This document shows, in pieces, positions 56,981 to 64,000 of a stretch of 64,000 bases of DNA. Source of the DNA: Lysinibacillus sp. KCTC 33748 (GTDB lineage Bacteria; Bacillota; Bacilli; Bacillales_A; Planococcaceae); assembly GCF_002237755.1 (NCBI RefSeq), contig NZ_MWSJ01000001.1, positions 310,001 through 374,000 of the forward strand, given 5' to 3'. The position numbers and the translations under genes are program-made. The notes below the pieces were generated by a model. The model did no database searches, was not told the DNA's origin, and saw nothing but the letters and a program-made list of their open reading frames with translations. Positions within the stretch are counted from its first letter, which is position 1, and every line of letters starts with the position of its first letter.

Positions 56981-58720
56981 ATGAGTGAAAAGCTTCTAGA
57001 AATAAGCGATCTTCGTGTATCTTTTATTACGGGAGAAACAGAATTTGAAGCCGTTAAAGGCGTTGATTTTCATTTAAATAAAGGTGAAACACTCGGAATT
57101 GTAGGAGAGTCAGGTAGTGGGAAAAGTGTAACGGCTCGTTCAATTATGCGTCTATTACCATCACCACCTTCATTTCTAAAGTCAGGAAATATTTTGTTTA
57201 AAGGACAAGAGATTACTTCATTGAGCGAAAAACAAATGGAGACAATCCGCGGACAAGATATTAGTATGATTTTTCAAGATCCAATGACATCTACAAATCC
57301 AACTATTCGTATTGGAGAGCAAGTAGCTGAAAGTTTAATAAAGCATCAGTCAATGTCCAAAGCTGAGGCCTATAAGCAAACAATAGAGTTATTAAAGCTT
57401 GTAGGGATTCGAAATGCAGAGGAACGATATAAACAATATCCGCATGAGTTTTCAGGAGGAATGCGCCAACGTGTTATGATTGCCATGGCACTTGCCTGTC
57501 AACCATCTTTACTAATTGCAGATGAACCGACTACAGCCCTTGATGTAACTATTCAAGCGCAAATCCTAAAATTAATGCGAGACATGCAAAAAAAGATGGG
57601 TACCTCAATCATATTAATTACCCATGATTTAGGTGTTGTTGCTGGCATGTGTGATCGAATTATTGTTATGAAGGAAGGGGAGATTGTTGAGCAAGGTACA
57701 ACAGAGGAAATCTTTGAAAATGCTCAACATCCTTATACTAAAAAACTATTGAATGCATTACCAAAGCTCCATGAGAAAAAGCAGCCTAAGCAAATTACGA
57801 ATGTACAGCTCGAAATAGATAAAAATAAACCATTAATCGAAGTGACACATCTTTCAAAGGAGTTCACATTAGGGCATGGTCAAATGGTAAAGGCTGTCAA
57901 CGATTTATCATTTCATATATATCCAGGGGAAACGTTAGGTTTGGTAGGTGAATCGGGCTCAGGAAAATCTACGACAGGTCGAACAATTTTACAGCTTCAT
58001 CAGCCTACGAATGGAGAAGTTTTATATCAAGGTGTACCAATTACAAGACTAACGAAAAAGCAGCTTAAAGCAATGCGGCGTCATATGCAAATTATTTTCC
58101 AAGATCCATATTCCTCGTTGAATCCTCGAAAAAAAATAGTAGATATTATTGGGGAAGCTCTAGATATTCATAAACTCGTTAAAACGAATGAAGAGCGTCA
58201 TCAGCGTGTGGAGGAATTACTTGAACTTGTAGGCTTAAACAAAGAACATGCAATGCGTTATCCGCATGAATTTTCAGGTGGACAACGCCAACGTATTGGT
58301 ATCGCAAGAGCATTAGCAGTGGAGCCAAATTTTATCGTTTGTGATGAACCACTTTCAGCCCTTGATGTTTCTATTCAAAAGCAGATTGTAGACTTGTTAA
58401 AGGATTTACAGCAGCGCCTAGGATTGACATACTTATTTATTGCTCATGATTTGTCTATGGTTAAACATATTAGCGATCGTGTAGCAGTCATGTATGGAGG
58501 GAAGATTGTAGAACTTGCAGAAAGTGAGGAGCTGTACACCAATCCAAAGCATCCGTATACACAAGCTCTATTACACTCAATACCAATTCCAGATCCTGCG
58601 ATCGAAAAGAAAAAATATATGGATACCGAGCACAAAGACAAACAAACACACTATGAAATAGAAAATAGTCAGCTTGTTGAAGTTTCTCCAAACCATTGGG
58701 TTGCTGTTGCAACTACATAG
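56981..58720 (+). CDS. Fused double ATPase of peptide-type ABC transporter (OppD-OppF fusion)
   Basis: 579 aa with two complete ABC domains: Walker A GESGSGKS near residues 45 and 325, signatures FSGGMRQR and FSGGQRQR, Walker B LLIADEP and FIVCDEP. Each half has the Opp-specific C-terminal extension ([29 protein letters not shown]). Fused forms such as GsiA exist. Its start is 337 bp from the divergent permease gene, so it should energise that transporter. RBS AAAAGGATG. Confidence 0.93.
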   Translation: MSEKLLEISDLRVSFITGETEFEAVKGVDFHLNKGETLGIVGESGSGKSVTARSIMRLLPSPPSFLKSGNILFKGQEITSLSEKQMETIRGQDISMIFQDPMTSTNPTIRIGEQVAESLIKHQSMSKAEAYKQTIELLKLVGIRNAEERYKQYPHEFSGGMRQRVMIAMALACQPSLLIADEPTTALDVTIQAQILKLMRDMQKKMGTSIILITHDLGVVAGMCDRIIVMKEGEIVEQGTTEEIFENAQHPYTKKLLNALPKLHEKKQPKQITNVQLEIDKNKPLIEVTHLSKEFTLGHGQMVKAVNDLSFHIYPGETLGLVGESGSGKSTTGRTILQLHQPTNGEVLYQGVPITRLTKKQLKAMRRHMQIIFQDPYSSLNPRKKIVDIIGEALDIHKLVKTNEERHQRVEELLELVGLNKEHAMRYPHEFSGGQRQRIGIARALAVEPNFIVCDEPLSALDVSIQKQIVDLLKDLQQRLGLTYLFIAHDLSMVKHISDRVAVMYGGKIVELAESEELYTNPKHPYTQALLHSIPIPDPAIEKKKYMDTEHKDKQTHYEIENSQLVEVSPNHWVAVATT

Positions 58721-58832
58721 CTTGAATGTAGTAGCCTGATATTTTACAATAGAAACATCGTGAAACTTTTAAGGATTCTTTTAGAAGCTTCCTTAAAATG
58801 TAATAAAGATGAAGTTGTGAGGGAACTACTAC

Positions 58833-59450
58833 ATGAAAATGCAAGATATAAAAACGTTAATTACGAGTGGTACAATCATTATTGCAGTTGCATTGTATAT
58901 GATTTTTGGCAGATCACCAGCCCAGGAGAAGGATACAACATCAACTAACCAAGATAGTACTATTTCTATTGAACAGGTTGAAGAAAAAACAGGAAATAAG
59001 CGCTTTGATGTAGATTATATTAAAGCATATGATGGTGATACGATTCAGACGACAATAAATGGCAAGAAACAAAAAATTCGCCTATTGATGGTAGATACAC
59101 CAGAAATGAATTATAACAAGGGTGAAGCACAGCCTTATGCTGAAGAGGCAAGGGACTATACGATTAAATTGCTACAAAACGCCAAAAAGATTGAAGCGGT
59201 TTACGATGTTGGACCAGAAACAGATCATTATGATCGTTTATTAGCCTATGTCTTTATTGATGATGTAATGCTACAGGAATCCTTACTAAAAGAAGGACTT
59301 GCAGCAGTGCGCTTTATCCATAAACCAAACAATACGTTTGAGGATGAATTTAGAGACATTCAGCAAGCTGCAGAAAATGAAAAATTAAATATTTGGTCAC
59401 GTGAAAATTACTTCCAAAAAGATGGCTTCCATCCTGAAGTATTAAAATAA
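58833..59450 (+). CDS. Secreted or membrane-tethered thermonuclease
   Basis: 205 aa staphylococcal-nuclease-fold (SNase) protein. N-terminal membrane/signal segment (about 9-26), a linker, then KAYDGDTIQTTINGKKQKIRLLMVDTPE, GEAQPYAEEARDYTIKLL and HYDRLLAYVFIDDVMLQESLLKEGLAAVRF. Catalytic Arg, Asp and Glu positions appear intact. Likely degrades extracellular DNA or RNA. ATG follows GTGAGGGAAC; terminator downstream. Confidence 0.92.
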   Translation: MKMQDIKTLITSGTIIIAVALYMIFGRSPAQEKDTTSTNQDSTISIEQVEEKTGNKRFDVDYIKAYDGDTIQTTINGKKQKIRLLMVDTPEMNYNKGEAQPYAEEARDYTIKLLQNAKKIEAVYDVGPETDHYDRLLAYVFIDDVMLQESLLKEGLAAVRFIHKPNNTFEDEFRDIQQAAENEKLNIWSRENYFQKDGFHPEVLK

Positions 59451-59461
59451 TGGTTAACAAA

Positions 59462-59516
59462 CAAGGGACTGTCCCAAAAGGCTATGAAAAATGCCTTTTG
59501 AGGACAGTCCTTTCTC
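59462..59516 (+). terminator. Terminator after the thermonuclease gene
   Basis: AGGGACTGTCC-CAAAAGGC ... GCCTTTTGAGGACAGTCCT stem then TTCTC. Confidence 0.88.
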
Positions 59517-59739
59517 TAATATAAAGAGGTGAAAATAAAGTGAAGCTTGTAGAGTTTGTCAACAGGCTTTACTTTTATTTTTGGTTAAAAAGCTGAATAA
59601 ATGGATTTTATCTTTACTTCAACTAAATTCTACTTACAACAAAAGCAAAGAACGTTATTAATAATATGAATAAATTAACATCTATATATTTCCGTTAAAC
59701 TGCAGATGAGAACAGTGATAATATATATTGGATGTCTTT

Positions 59740-59925
59740 GGAGATATATCAAATTTTTATAATTACGCAGTAAAAAGTTATGTTTACGATGATAACGGAT
59801 ACCCACTCTCAATGATATAAAGGAGTACCTTAACAGTACCTCTCAAACTATCGTGATGATGTGCTAGGCGTGAAAGATGAAAATGGCAGCTTATTGCATC
59901 TTACACATATGACGCATGCGTAACA
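59740..59925 (+). pseudogene. Remnant of an RHS/YD-repeat protein
   Basis: Frame pieces read KSYVYDDNGYPLSMI-stop, then QYLSNYRDDVLGVKDENGSLL (59834-59896), and after a frameshift ASYTYDA (59896-59917). These are the YD-repeat and RHS-core phrases just before the conserved core end in wall-associated RHS proteins and polymorphic toxins. The frame is broken by stops and a shift. The region 59520-59740 upstream shows no clear gene. Confidence 0.7.
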
Positions 59926-59985
59926 TTTTAACGACCAGATATCATGATTAACGGCTATAAATATGCCTACAAAGAGGTGCTGAGT

Positions 59986-60546
59986 TTGTTTAAAAAGAAA
60001 ATATTAGTCGGTCATTCAGGAGATAATGTCCAGGCAATTTTTAAACACTTAAAGAGCAGTAACATTCCGTTTGAAATAGGAATCAAAGACATTTTAAAGC
60101 AATCGTCTAATAGATTCCGCTCGAAAAAAAACGATGAAGTATACATAGTGTTTTATATAATTAAAGTTCGGAAAAAATATGCGGAACAAGTAGAAGCTAT
60201 CGTTGGGGAGTATGTATCGTTAGAAAATGTGAACCATGACTATAAAGTGTCGAAAAAGAAAAGTAGAAAATTAGAATCGAATGAAATACCAAGTTTTTCA
60301 TTTCTGACTCTTATAAACTCATTAGCGTTACTAACAAACGCTATCGGTAAGAATAATGGCACGAACATCGTTTCGTATATCTCTTGTGCGCTCTTAATGA
60401 TGACGGGTGTATTTATGGCGGCAAAATATTACGAAGAGATGCAAAAAGAATCGGGTTATTTGAGAAAAATCACAATGCTGGGGGTATTCATAGGTATTGG
60501 TGTGATAGTTTATGCTGTTTCATCCTTTTCATCTTTACTTAGATAA
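59986..60546 (+). CDS. Unknown protein with two C-terminal membrane segments
   Basis: 186 aa. The soluble first part (KKKILVGHSGDNVQAIFKHLKSSNIPFEIG) looks like a small alpha/beta domain. Two or three membrane segments follow (LINSLALLTNAIG, IVSYISCALLMMTGVFMAA, MLGVFIGIGVIVYAVSS). TTG 59986 has AAAGAGGTG six bases upstream; ATG 59944 has no site. I do not recognise a family. Directly after an RHS remnant, an immunity role is possible but unproven. Confidence 0.55.
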   Translation: MFKKKILVGHSGDNVQAIFKHLKSSNIPFEIGIKDILKQSSNRFRSKKNDEVYIVFYIIKVRKKYAEQVEAIVGEYVSLENVNHDYKVSKKKSRKLESNEIPSFSFLTLINSLALLTNAIGKNNGTNIVSYISCALLMMTGVFMAAKYYEEMQKESGYLRKITMLGVFIGIGVIVYAVSSFSSLLR

Positions 60547-60608
60547 TATTTTCAGAACAATAGGAAACAACAAAGTATACGAAAACAGCCAAAAGAAAAA
60601 ACAGCTTT

Positions 60609-60778
60609 ATGATTTATATTTTTCTTTGGATTATTTGGATGGTTGAGCTTTATTTAATCCATTATAAAAAAATCAATAAAAAAGCAGGCTTATGGGGCTT
60701 GATCACCTGTGGATTGTATTGGTGATTTTCACCTTTATTGCGATTCAATTGTATTTAGAGCTTGATCTTTTGAGTTAA
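60609..60778 (+). pseudogene. Frameshifted small membrane protein
   Basis: ATG at 60609 gives 38 residues (MIYIFLWIIWMVELYLIHYKK ...). A shifted frame continues GLDHLWIVLVIFTFIAIQLYLELDLLS to a stop at 60778. Together they make two membrane segments of one small protein. The shift lies in the GCTTATGGGGCTT area. No recognised family. Confidence 0.5.
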
Positions 60779-60809
60779 AACATCAGGTTTAAAAAGGGAG
60801 ATTATCACA

Positions 60810-60878
60810 ATGTTAGAAGAACTATTAATAGCTCTACTATCAGGATACATATGCAAAAGGTCTTTACATTATGGATGA
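60810..60878 (+). other. Short open frame of 22 codons
   Basis: ATG after AAAAAGGGAG gives MLEELLIALLSGYICKRSLHYG and stops over the next start (ATGGATGA). Good site, very short; may be a leader, or the broken start of the following gene. Confidence 0.35.
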
Positions 60879-61119
60879 AGCTAATATTATTTCGGGTCTA
60901 CTATTTTCGGTTACATTATTAAGCGTGATAATGGGTATTTTTATGAAAGAGTCGAATTCAGAAAATCCTAACTCAACAATAAGCTGTGCACCTTTTTGGG
61001 TGAATATAATTTGGGTAGTCGTTACGTATTTACCTTTTACAATTAGGAAAATAATTTATTCGTTCGTTTTAATGTTGTTAACTATTTTGTTTGGGTATCT
61101 ATTTGTATCTACATTTTAA
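60871..61119 (+). CDS. Small membrane protein, unknown
   Basis: 82 aa with three hydrophobic segments (about 5-23, 44-58, 62-80). No family recognised. The start overlaps the 22-codon frame; AAAAGG upstream is weak. Part of the accessory patch after the RHS remnant. Confidence 0.5.
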   Translation: MDEANIISGLLFSVTLLSVIMGIFMKESNSENPNSTISCAPFWVNIIWVVVTYLPFTIRKIIYSFVLMLLTILFGYLFVSTF

Positions 61120-61171
61120 GTTCGACACAGAAGAATTCCATTCAAAAAAGTAAATAGTGGGTGAAATGAAA

Positions 61172-61552
61172 ATGAAAAAATCATTTAAACGATATAATAG
61201 GTTATTATGGAAGATTGAGTTTTTAAGTTTGTTTCACTTTAAACAGAAAGCAATAGAACTATTATTGAAACATTTAAAACAACATGAGTATCCAATAGAA
61301 ATAGAAGCAAGTGGATTAGTTCGATTAGGTCATTTATATGTGGATTTAAAGGATTTCGAACAAGCAGCAGAAATATATCATAAAGCTTATCTTTTAGCTC
61401 AGGAGTTGGAATTTCGATATAATTCCACTGAAAAAGAGATCTTAAGTATCTTTCAAAAGGCAGGTCGTCACGACTTATATGCATACTGGTATGAGGATTT
61501 TTTGAATAGAGCTAAATATGATAAGAGATTTAAAAAATTACAACGCAAATAA
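61172..61552 (+). CDS. Small TPR-like protein, unknown
   Basis: 126 aa basic, helical protein. VRLGHLYVDLKDFEQAAEIYHKAYLLAQE reads like one tetratricopeptide unit. ATG 61172 has GGGTG eight bases upstream; GTG 61157 and ATG 61166 are alternatives. Low GC and no recognised family; similar orphan genes flank it. Confidence 0.55.
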   Translation: MKKSFKRYNRLLWKIEFLSLFHFKQKAIELLLKHLKQHEYPIEIEASGLVRLGHLYVDLKDFEQAAEIYHKAYLLAQELEFRYNSTEKEILSIFQKAGRHDLYAYWYEDFLNRAKYDKRFKKLQRK

Positions 61553-61639
61553 ATTAATGCTATTTGAATTGAGTTTATATTTTATTTAGAAGCTAATAAG
61601 GAATCGGTCTCAGTGACTACATAAAGTGAGGAAAAATAA

Positions 61640-62125
61640 TTGAAATTAAAATATCATATATATTTGTTGGAGGAGTATTCTTCTGTGAATATTCTTCAGA
61701 TTCAAGAATTTATTGAGGAATTTCTCAAAAAGAAATCAATTCAAGATGTGTCGACCCAGATTACTAAAGGTGAAATTATGTACTCTGTTCGTATGGAGAC
61801 GAATATTTTTGAAGAGTTAGCATCAAAAGTTTTGGATCGATTTAAATATGAACTATCTGAATATACTATGTTTCTACACGATCATTATCATATTGATAGA
61901 ATTACTGATAATTATGAAATCATTCATGCAGTAATAGCTTACCAAGTAAGTGAAACCGTGTGGGAGTTTTATTACCAAGATGGTATTTTAGATGTGGCCA
62001 AAAAAACTGGTACTGTAGCAGGGGAAACTTGCTATTTATATAAATTGGAATTAGATTCTTCAGAGGATAACCTAGAAAAAAACTTGGAAAAATCCTTTGA
62101 TGATTGGCTGAAGACATTCATCTAA
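61640..62125 (+). CDS. Unknown cytoplasmic protein
   Basis: 161 aa acidic protein rich in Glu, Ile and Tyr, without membrane segments. TTG start after AAGTGAGGAAAA. Contains a repeat-like HDHYHIDRITDNYEIIHAVI. No family recognised. In the orphan patch between the nuclease and the betaine-binding protein. Confidence 0.55.
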   Translation: MKLKYHIYLLEEYSSVNILQIQEFIEEFLKKKSIQDVSTQITKGEIMYSVRMETNIFEELASKVLDRFKYELSEYTMFLHDHYHIDRITDNYEIIHAVIAYQVSETVWEFYYQDGILDVAKKTGTVAGETCYLYKLELDSSEDNLEKNLEKSFDDWLKTFI

Positions 62126-62309
62126 AATTTATGAAGAGTTTATCTTAGCACTTACAAATAACCAAACTAAAAAATCCATCTACGGACTTATACACGAATC
62201 AGTGCCTGGAATCGGCACCTTAATCTCTATTGGTATGATGATTATTGGAGGCATCATTGTATCACTCGTTATATTAGGTGTGAAGCGTTTTATATGGAAA
62301 AGTACATAA
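62124..62309 (+). pseudogene. C-terminal remnant of a membrane protein
   Basis: An open frame without start reads KIYEEFILALTNNQTKKSIYGLIHESVPGIGTLISIGMMIIGGIIVSLVILGVKRFIWKST. One strong membrane helix with a basic tail, ending at TAA 62307. No start codon with a ribosome site is seen, so it is probably a truncated gene. Confidence 0.45.
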
Positions 62310-62371
62310 TTTGAACCAAAACGCTTTCATAGAATATGTGCTCCATGCTCAACTTCCCACACAATTGCGAT

Positions 62372-62418
62372 ATAAAAAAAGTCGATTCCATATGGTCTGG
62401 AAATCGACTTTTTTAGGT
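62372..62418. terminator. Bidirectional terminator
   Basis: AAAAAAAGTCGATTCC ... GGAAATCGACTTTTTT stem between the remnant and the betaine-binding gene. Confidence 0.88.
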
Positions 62419-62578
62419 AAAATCTGCAAAGGAAATAGGTTTTGATGTTTGACCTAATTCTAAAGATAGAATCTTACGTTCCAATTATCATCAACTAAAG
62501 TGCAGAAGGTATTGTTGTTTTAACGCTATTCTTCATATGTAAAATCGCTAGACGAGTTTATAAAACTTGCCATTTGTA

Positions 62579-63451
62579 CTATTTTACATCTTTTGTCCAC
62601 TCTGAAACTTTATCCTCGTTGTCTTTGATCCATGATTTTGCTGCCTCTTTAGGATCAGCGCCTTTCATAATATCAAACATAACACTTTCAATATCTTCTG
62701 AAGTCCAGTGGAAGTTTTTAAGAACACTATACGCTCCCGGATTATCTTCTTTCAATCCGTTACGTGCAAATGTACCAATATATTCTTCAGTTCCATATAT
62801 ACCTTTAGGATCGTCTAAATATTTTAAATCAAAAGCGTTGAACTTCCAGTGCGGAGACCAACCTGTCACGATGATTTCTTCATTTTTCGCAATCGCTTGA
62901 GTAAGAGCTGCTGTCATTGCACCTCCAGATGAGGTAACTACATTCCAGCCTTCTAGGTTTTTATATTCTTTATAAGCATTTTCCGTAGTAGCTGTCATAT
63001 TTGCTCCTGGATCAATGCCAGTAATCGTTTTACCAGCTTCATCTGTTAAATCTTCGATAGAATTTACATCCATATAACTAGGGACAACTAGGCCAATTTT
63101 TGCACCTTCTAGGTTTTTACCCAAATCGTCTATTTTATCCTTATACTTCTCAACTTGAGGGGCATGCGTTTGTGGTAGCCAAGCTGACACCATGCCATCA
63201 ACCTCTCCTTTGGCAAGAGCCTCCCACATAATCCCGTTATCTAGTGGTGTTAGTGTTACATCATATCCTAAATCTTCTAGAACTTGTCCTACTACGTTTG
63301 TTGAAGCAATTTCAGTATCCCACTCAACATAGGCTAAGTTCACTTCTTTTTTGTCTTTATTTTTCGTGTCTTCACCACCTGAGCCACAAGCAGTTAATAC
63401 GAACATGACTGCAAAAGCCAATCCTATCTTCATTAATTTATTGAATCTCAT
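62579..63451 (-). CDS. Glycine betaine/proline-type ABC transporter binding lipoprotein
   Basis: 290 aa OpuAC-type lipoprotein (lipobox LTA-Cys22). VNLAYVEWDTEIASTNVVGQVLEDLGYDV, GEVDGMVSAWLPQTHAPQVEKY and IIVTGWSPHWKFNAFDLKYLDDPKG supply the Trp residues of the aromatic betaine pocket. RBS AAAGGGAGATC. No permease or ATPase gene follows before its terminator, and upstream sequence to the window end has none, so it is an orphan or lone copy here. Osmoprotectant uptake is inferred. Confidence 0.9.
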   Translation of the reverse strand: MRFNKLMKIGLAFAVMFVLTACGSGGEDTKNKDKKEVNLAYVEWDTEIASTNVVGQVLEDLGYDVTLTPLDNGIMWEALAKGEVDGMVSAWLPQTHAPQVEKYKDKIDDLGKNLEGAKIGLVVPSYMDVNSIEDLTDEAGKTITGIDPGANMTATTENAYKEYKNLEGWNVVTSSGGAMTAALTQAIAKNEEIIVTGWSPHWKFNAFDLKYLDDPKGIYGTEEYIGTFARNGLKEDNPGAYSVLKNFHWTSEDIESVMFDIMKGADPKEAAKSWIKDNEDKVSEWTKDVK

Positions 63452-63559
63452 AAGATCTCCCTTTCCTTAATATAGGATGATATGTATCTAAAAATTAACA
63501 AGTAACAACTTAAAGTTATCAAAAGGTTGTTACTTTTGTCAAATCGACTTCAATAGGTA

Positions 63560-63665
63560 GATTATCAATTATGCCTCGGCATAATTGCGTCCGAAATGGG
63601 CTTTGAGCTTAGGCGCATGAGGGCCGACGCAATGTCGGTTAGCTCGATAATCCACAGGACTTGGC
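63560..63665 (-). repeat. Repeat family B, partial copy B6
   Basis: CAATTATGCC-TC-GGCATAATTG palindrome followed by GCGTCCG, inverted relative to B4/B5, then a worn GACGCAATGTCGG part. Upstream of the betaine-binding gene. Confidence 0.7.
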
Positions 63666-64000
63666 GTTTTTACCGATGCAAAAGAAGTAAAAGTTTAATA
63701 GAAAGGAACTTCGTAGATGTTTGATACATTTCACGATATTGAGGTAAATCAAACATCCTTTGAGTTCAAAAGTACAGAATGGGGCTGAAATTGAACGAAT
63801 TAAAATTTGCAAGAAAAAAGATTATCAAAATATGTTCGGAAACTAACAAATATTGATTTTAATAATTTTATCGATAATGCTATAGTTCGATTTTTAATTT
63901 AAGCATACGTATTTTATTTAAGAAAATCTTTGTACTAAAAAAACTTAACATGCTCTCAAATTCCAGCGTTCATGTATCGAGCAATTCCTTTATAATTCAT
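63666..64000. other. Window end, no gene seen
   Basis: AT-rich sequence with stops in all frames. It might hold the start of another gene region to the right; nothing is supportable. Confidence 0.3.

Noticed and set aside
62574-62900. 108 aa frame on the plus strand
   Set aside because: Antisense shadow of the betaine-binding protein gene.

Overview
The window is low-GC Firmicute DNA and most resembles a Lysinibacillus-type member of the Planococcaceae/Bacillaceae. This is a judgement from gene content and order, not from a search. Long runs follow Bacillus subtilis or B. cereus order: ctpB-minJ-csbA; addB-addA; yisK-yisL; yitU-yitV-yitW; clpB-(DUF2929)-fabH-fabF; and trpS / spx-mecA-coiA-pepF-roxS-spxH-yjbI-yjbJ-yjbK / yjbL-relQ-nadF-rluD-like. 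A sporulation block follows (cotO-like, cotZ, YhcN-like lipoprotein, spoVAC-AD-AE, YjcZ-family peptide, spoVIF), then yjcF-yjcG-yjcH and pgpA. Alternative TTG/GTG starts with strong AGGAGG-like sites are common, and many start calls were moved inward on that basis.

Layout. 1-390: an imperfect 20-22 bp tandem repeat. 0.4-5.9 kb: envelope and division proteins, an AzlCD-type exporter with its XRE-cupin regulator, and a TVP38-family protein. 6.2-14.7 kb: AddAB nuclease-helicase and a DUF418 protein. 15-24.8 kb: YisK, YisL, a membrane-anchored GH13 protein with lost catalytic residues, DegV, a HAD phosphatase, YitV, YitW, an Fnr with a C-terminal Fe-S motif, and a ClpB that lacks the N-domain behind a CtsR operator. 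25-30 kb: fabH-fabF with a FapR-like site, and trpS with a Trp T-box. 30.7-42.4 kb: the Spx/ClpXP-adaptor/competence/(p)ppGpp block with the small RNA RoxS/RsaE. 43-48.7 kb: mgtE and spore genes. 48.8-51.3 kb: housekeeping enzymes. 51.9-58.7 kb: an unusual peptide-type ABC transporter. 58.8-62.4 kb: a nuclease and an accessory patch with a decayed RHS/YD-repeat gene and small orphan genes. 62.6-63.5 kb: a glycine-betaine-type binding protein.

How the parts connect. Stress proteolysis is well represented: Spx, its ClpXP adaptor SpxH, MecA, and CtsR-controlled ClpB. Redox control is represented by Fnr, RoxS with a Rex/Fnr-type operator at its start, and truncated haemoglobin YjbI. Fatty-acid synthesis initiation (FabH/FabF) appears to be under FapR-type control.

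Most unusual features. (1) The ABC transporter at 51.9-58.7 kb has a binding protein whose halves are in swapped order (circular permutation), two permeases with large extra N-terminal regions, and a fused double ATPase. (2) Two families of intergenic palindromic, MITE-like repeats are scattered through the window: about nine copies of family A and about seven of family B. One family A copy lies inside the trpS leader, between the T-box terminator and the gene. (3) The GH13 protein looks like a pseudoenzyme. (4) The RHS remnant is followed by possible immunity-like orphan genes.
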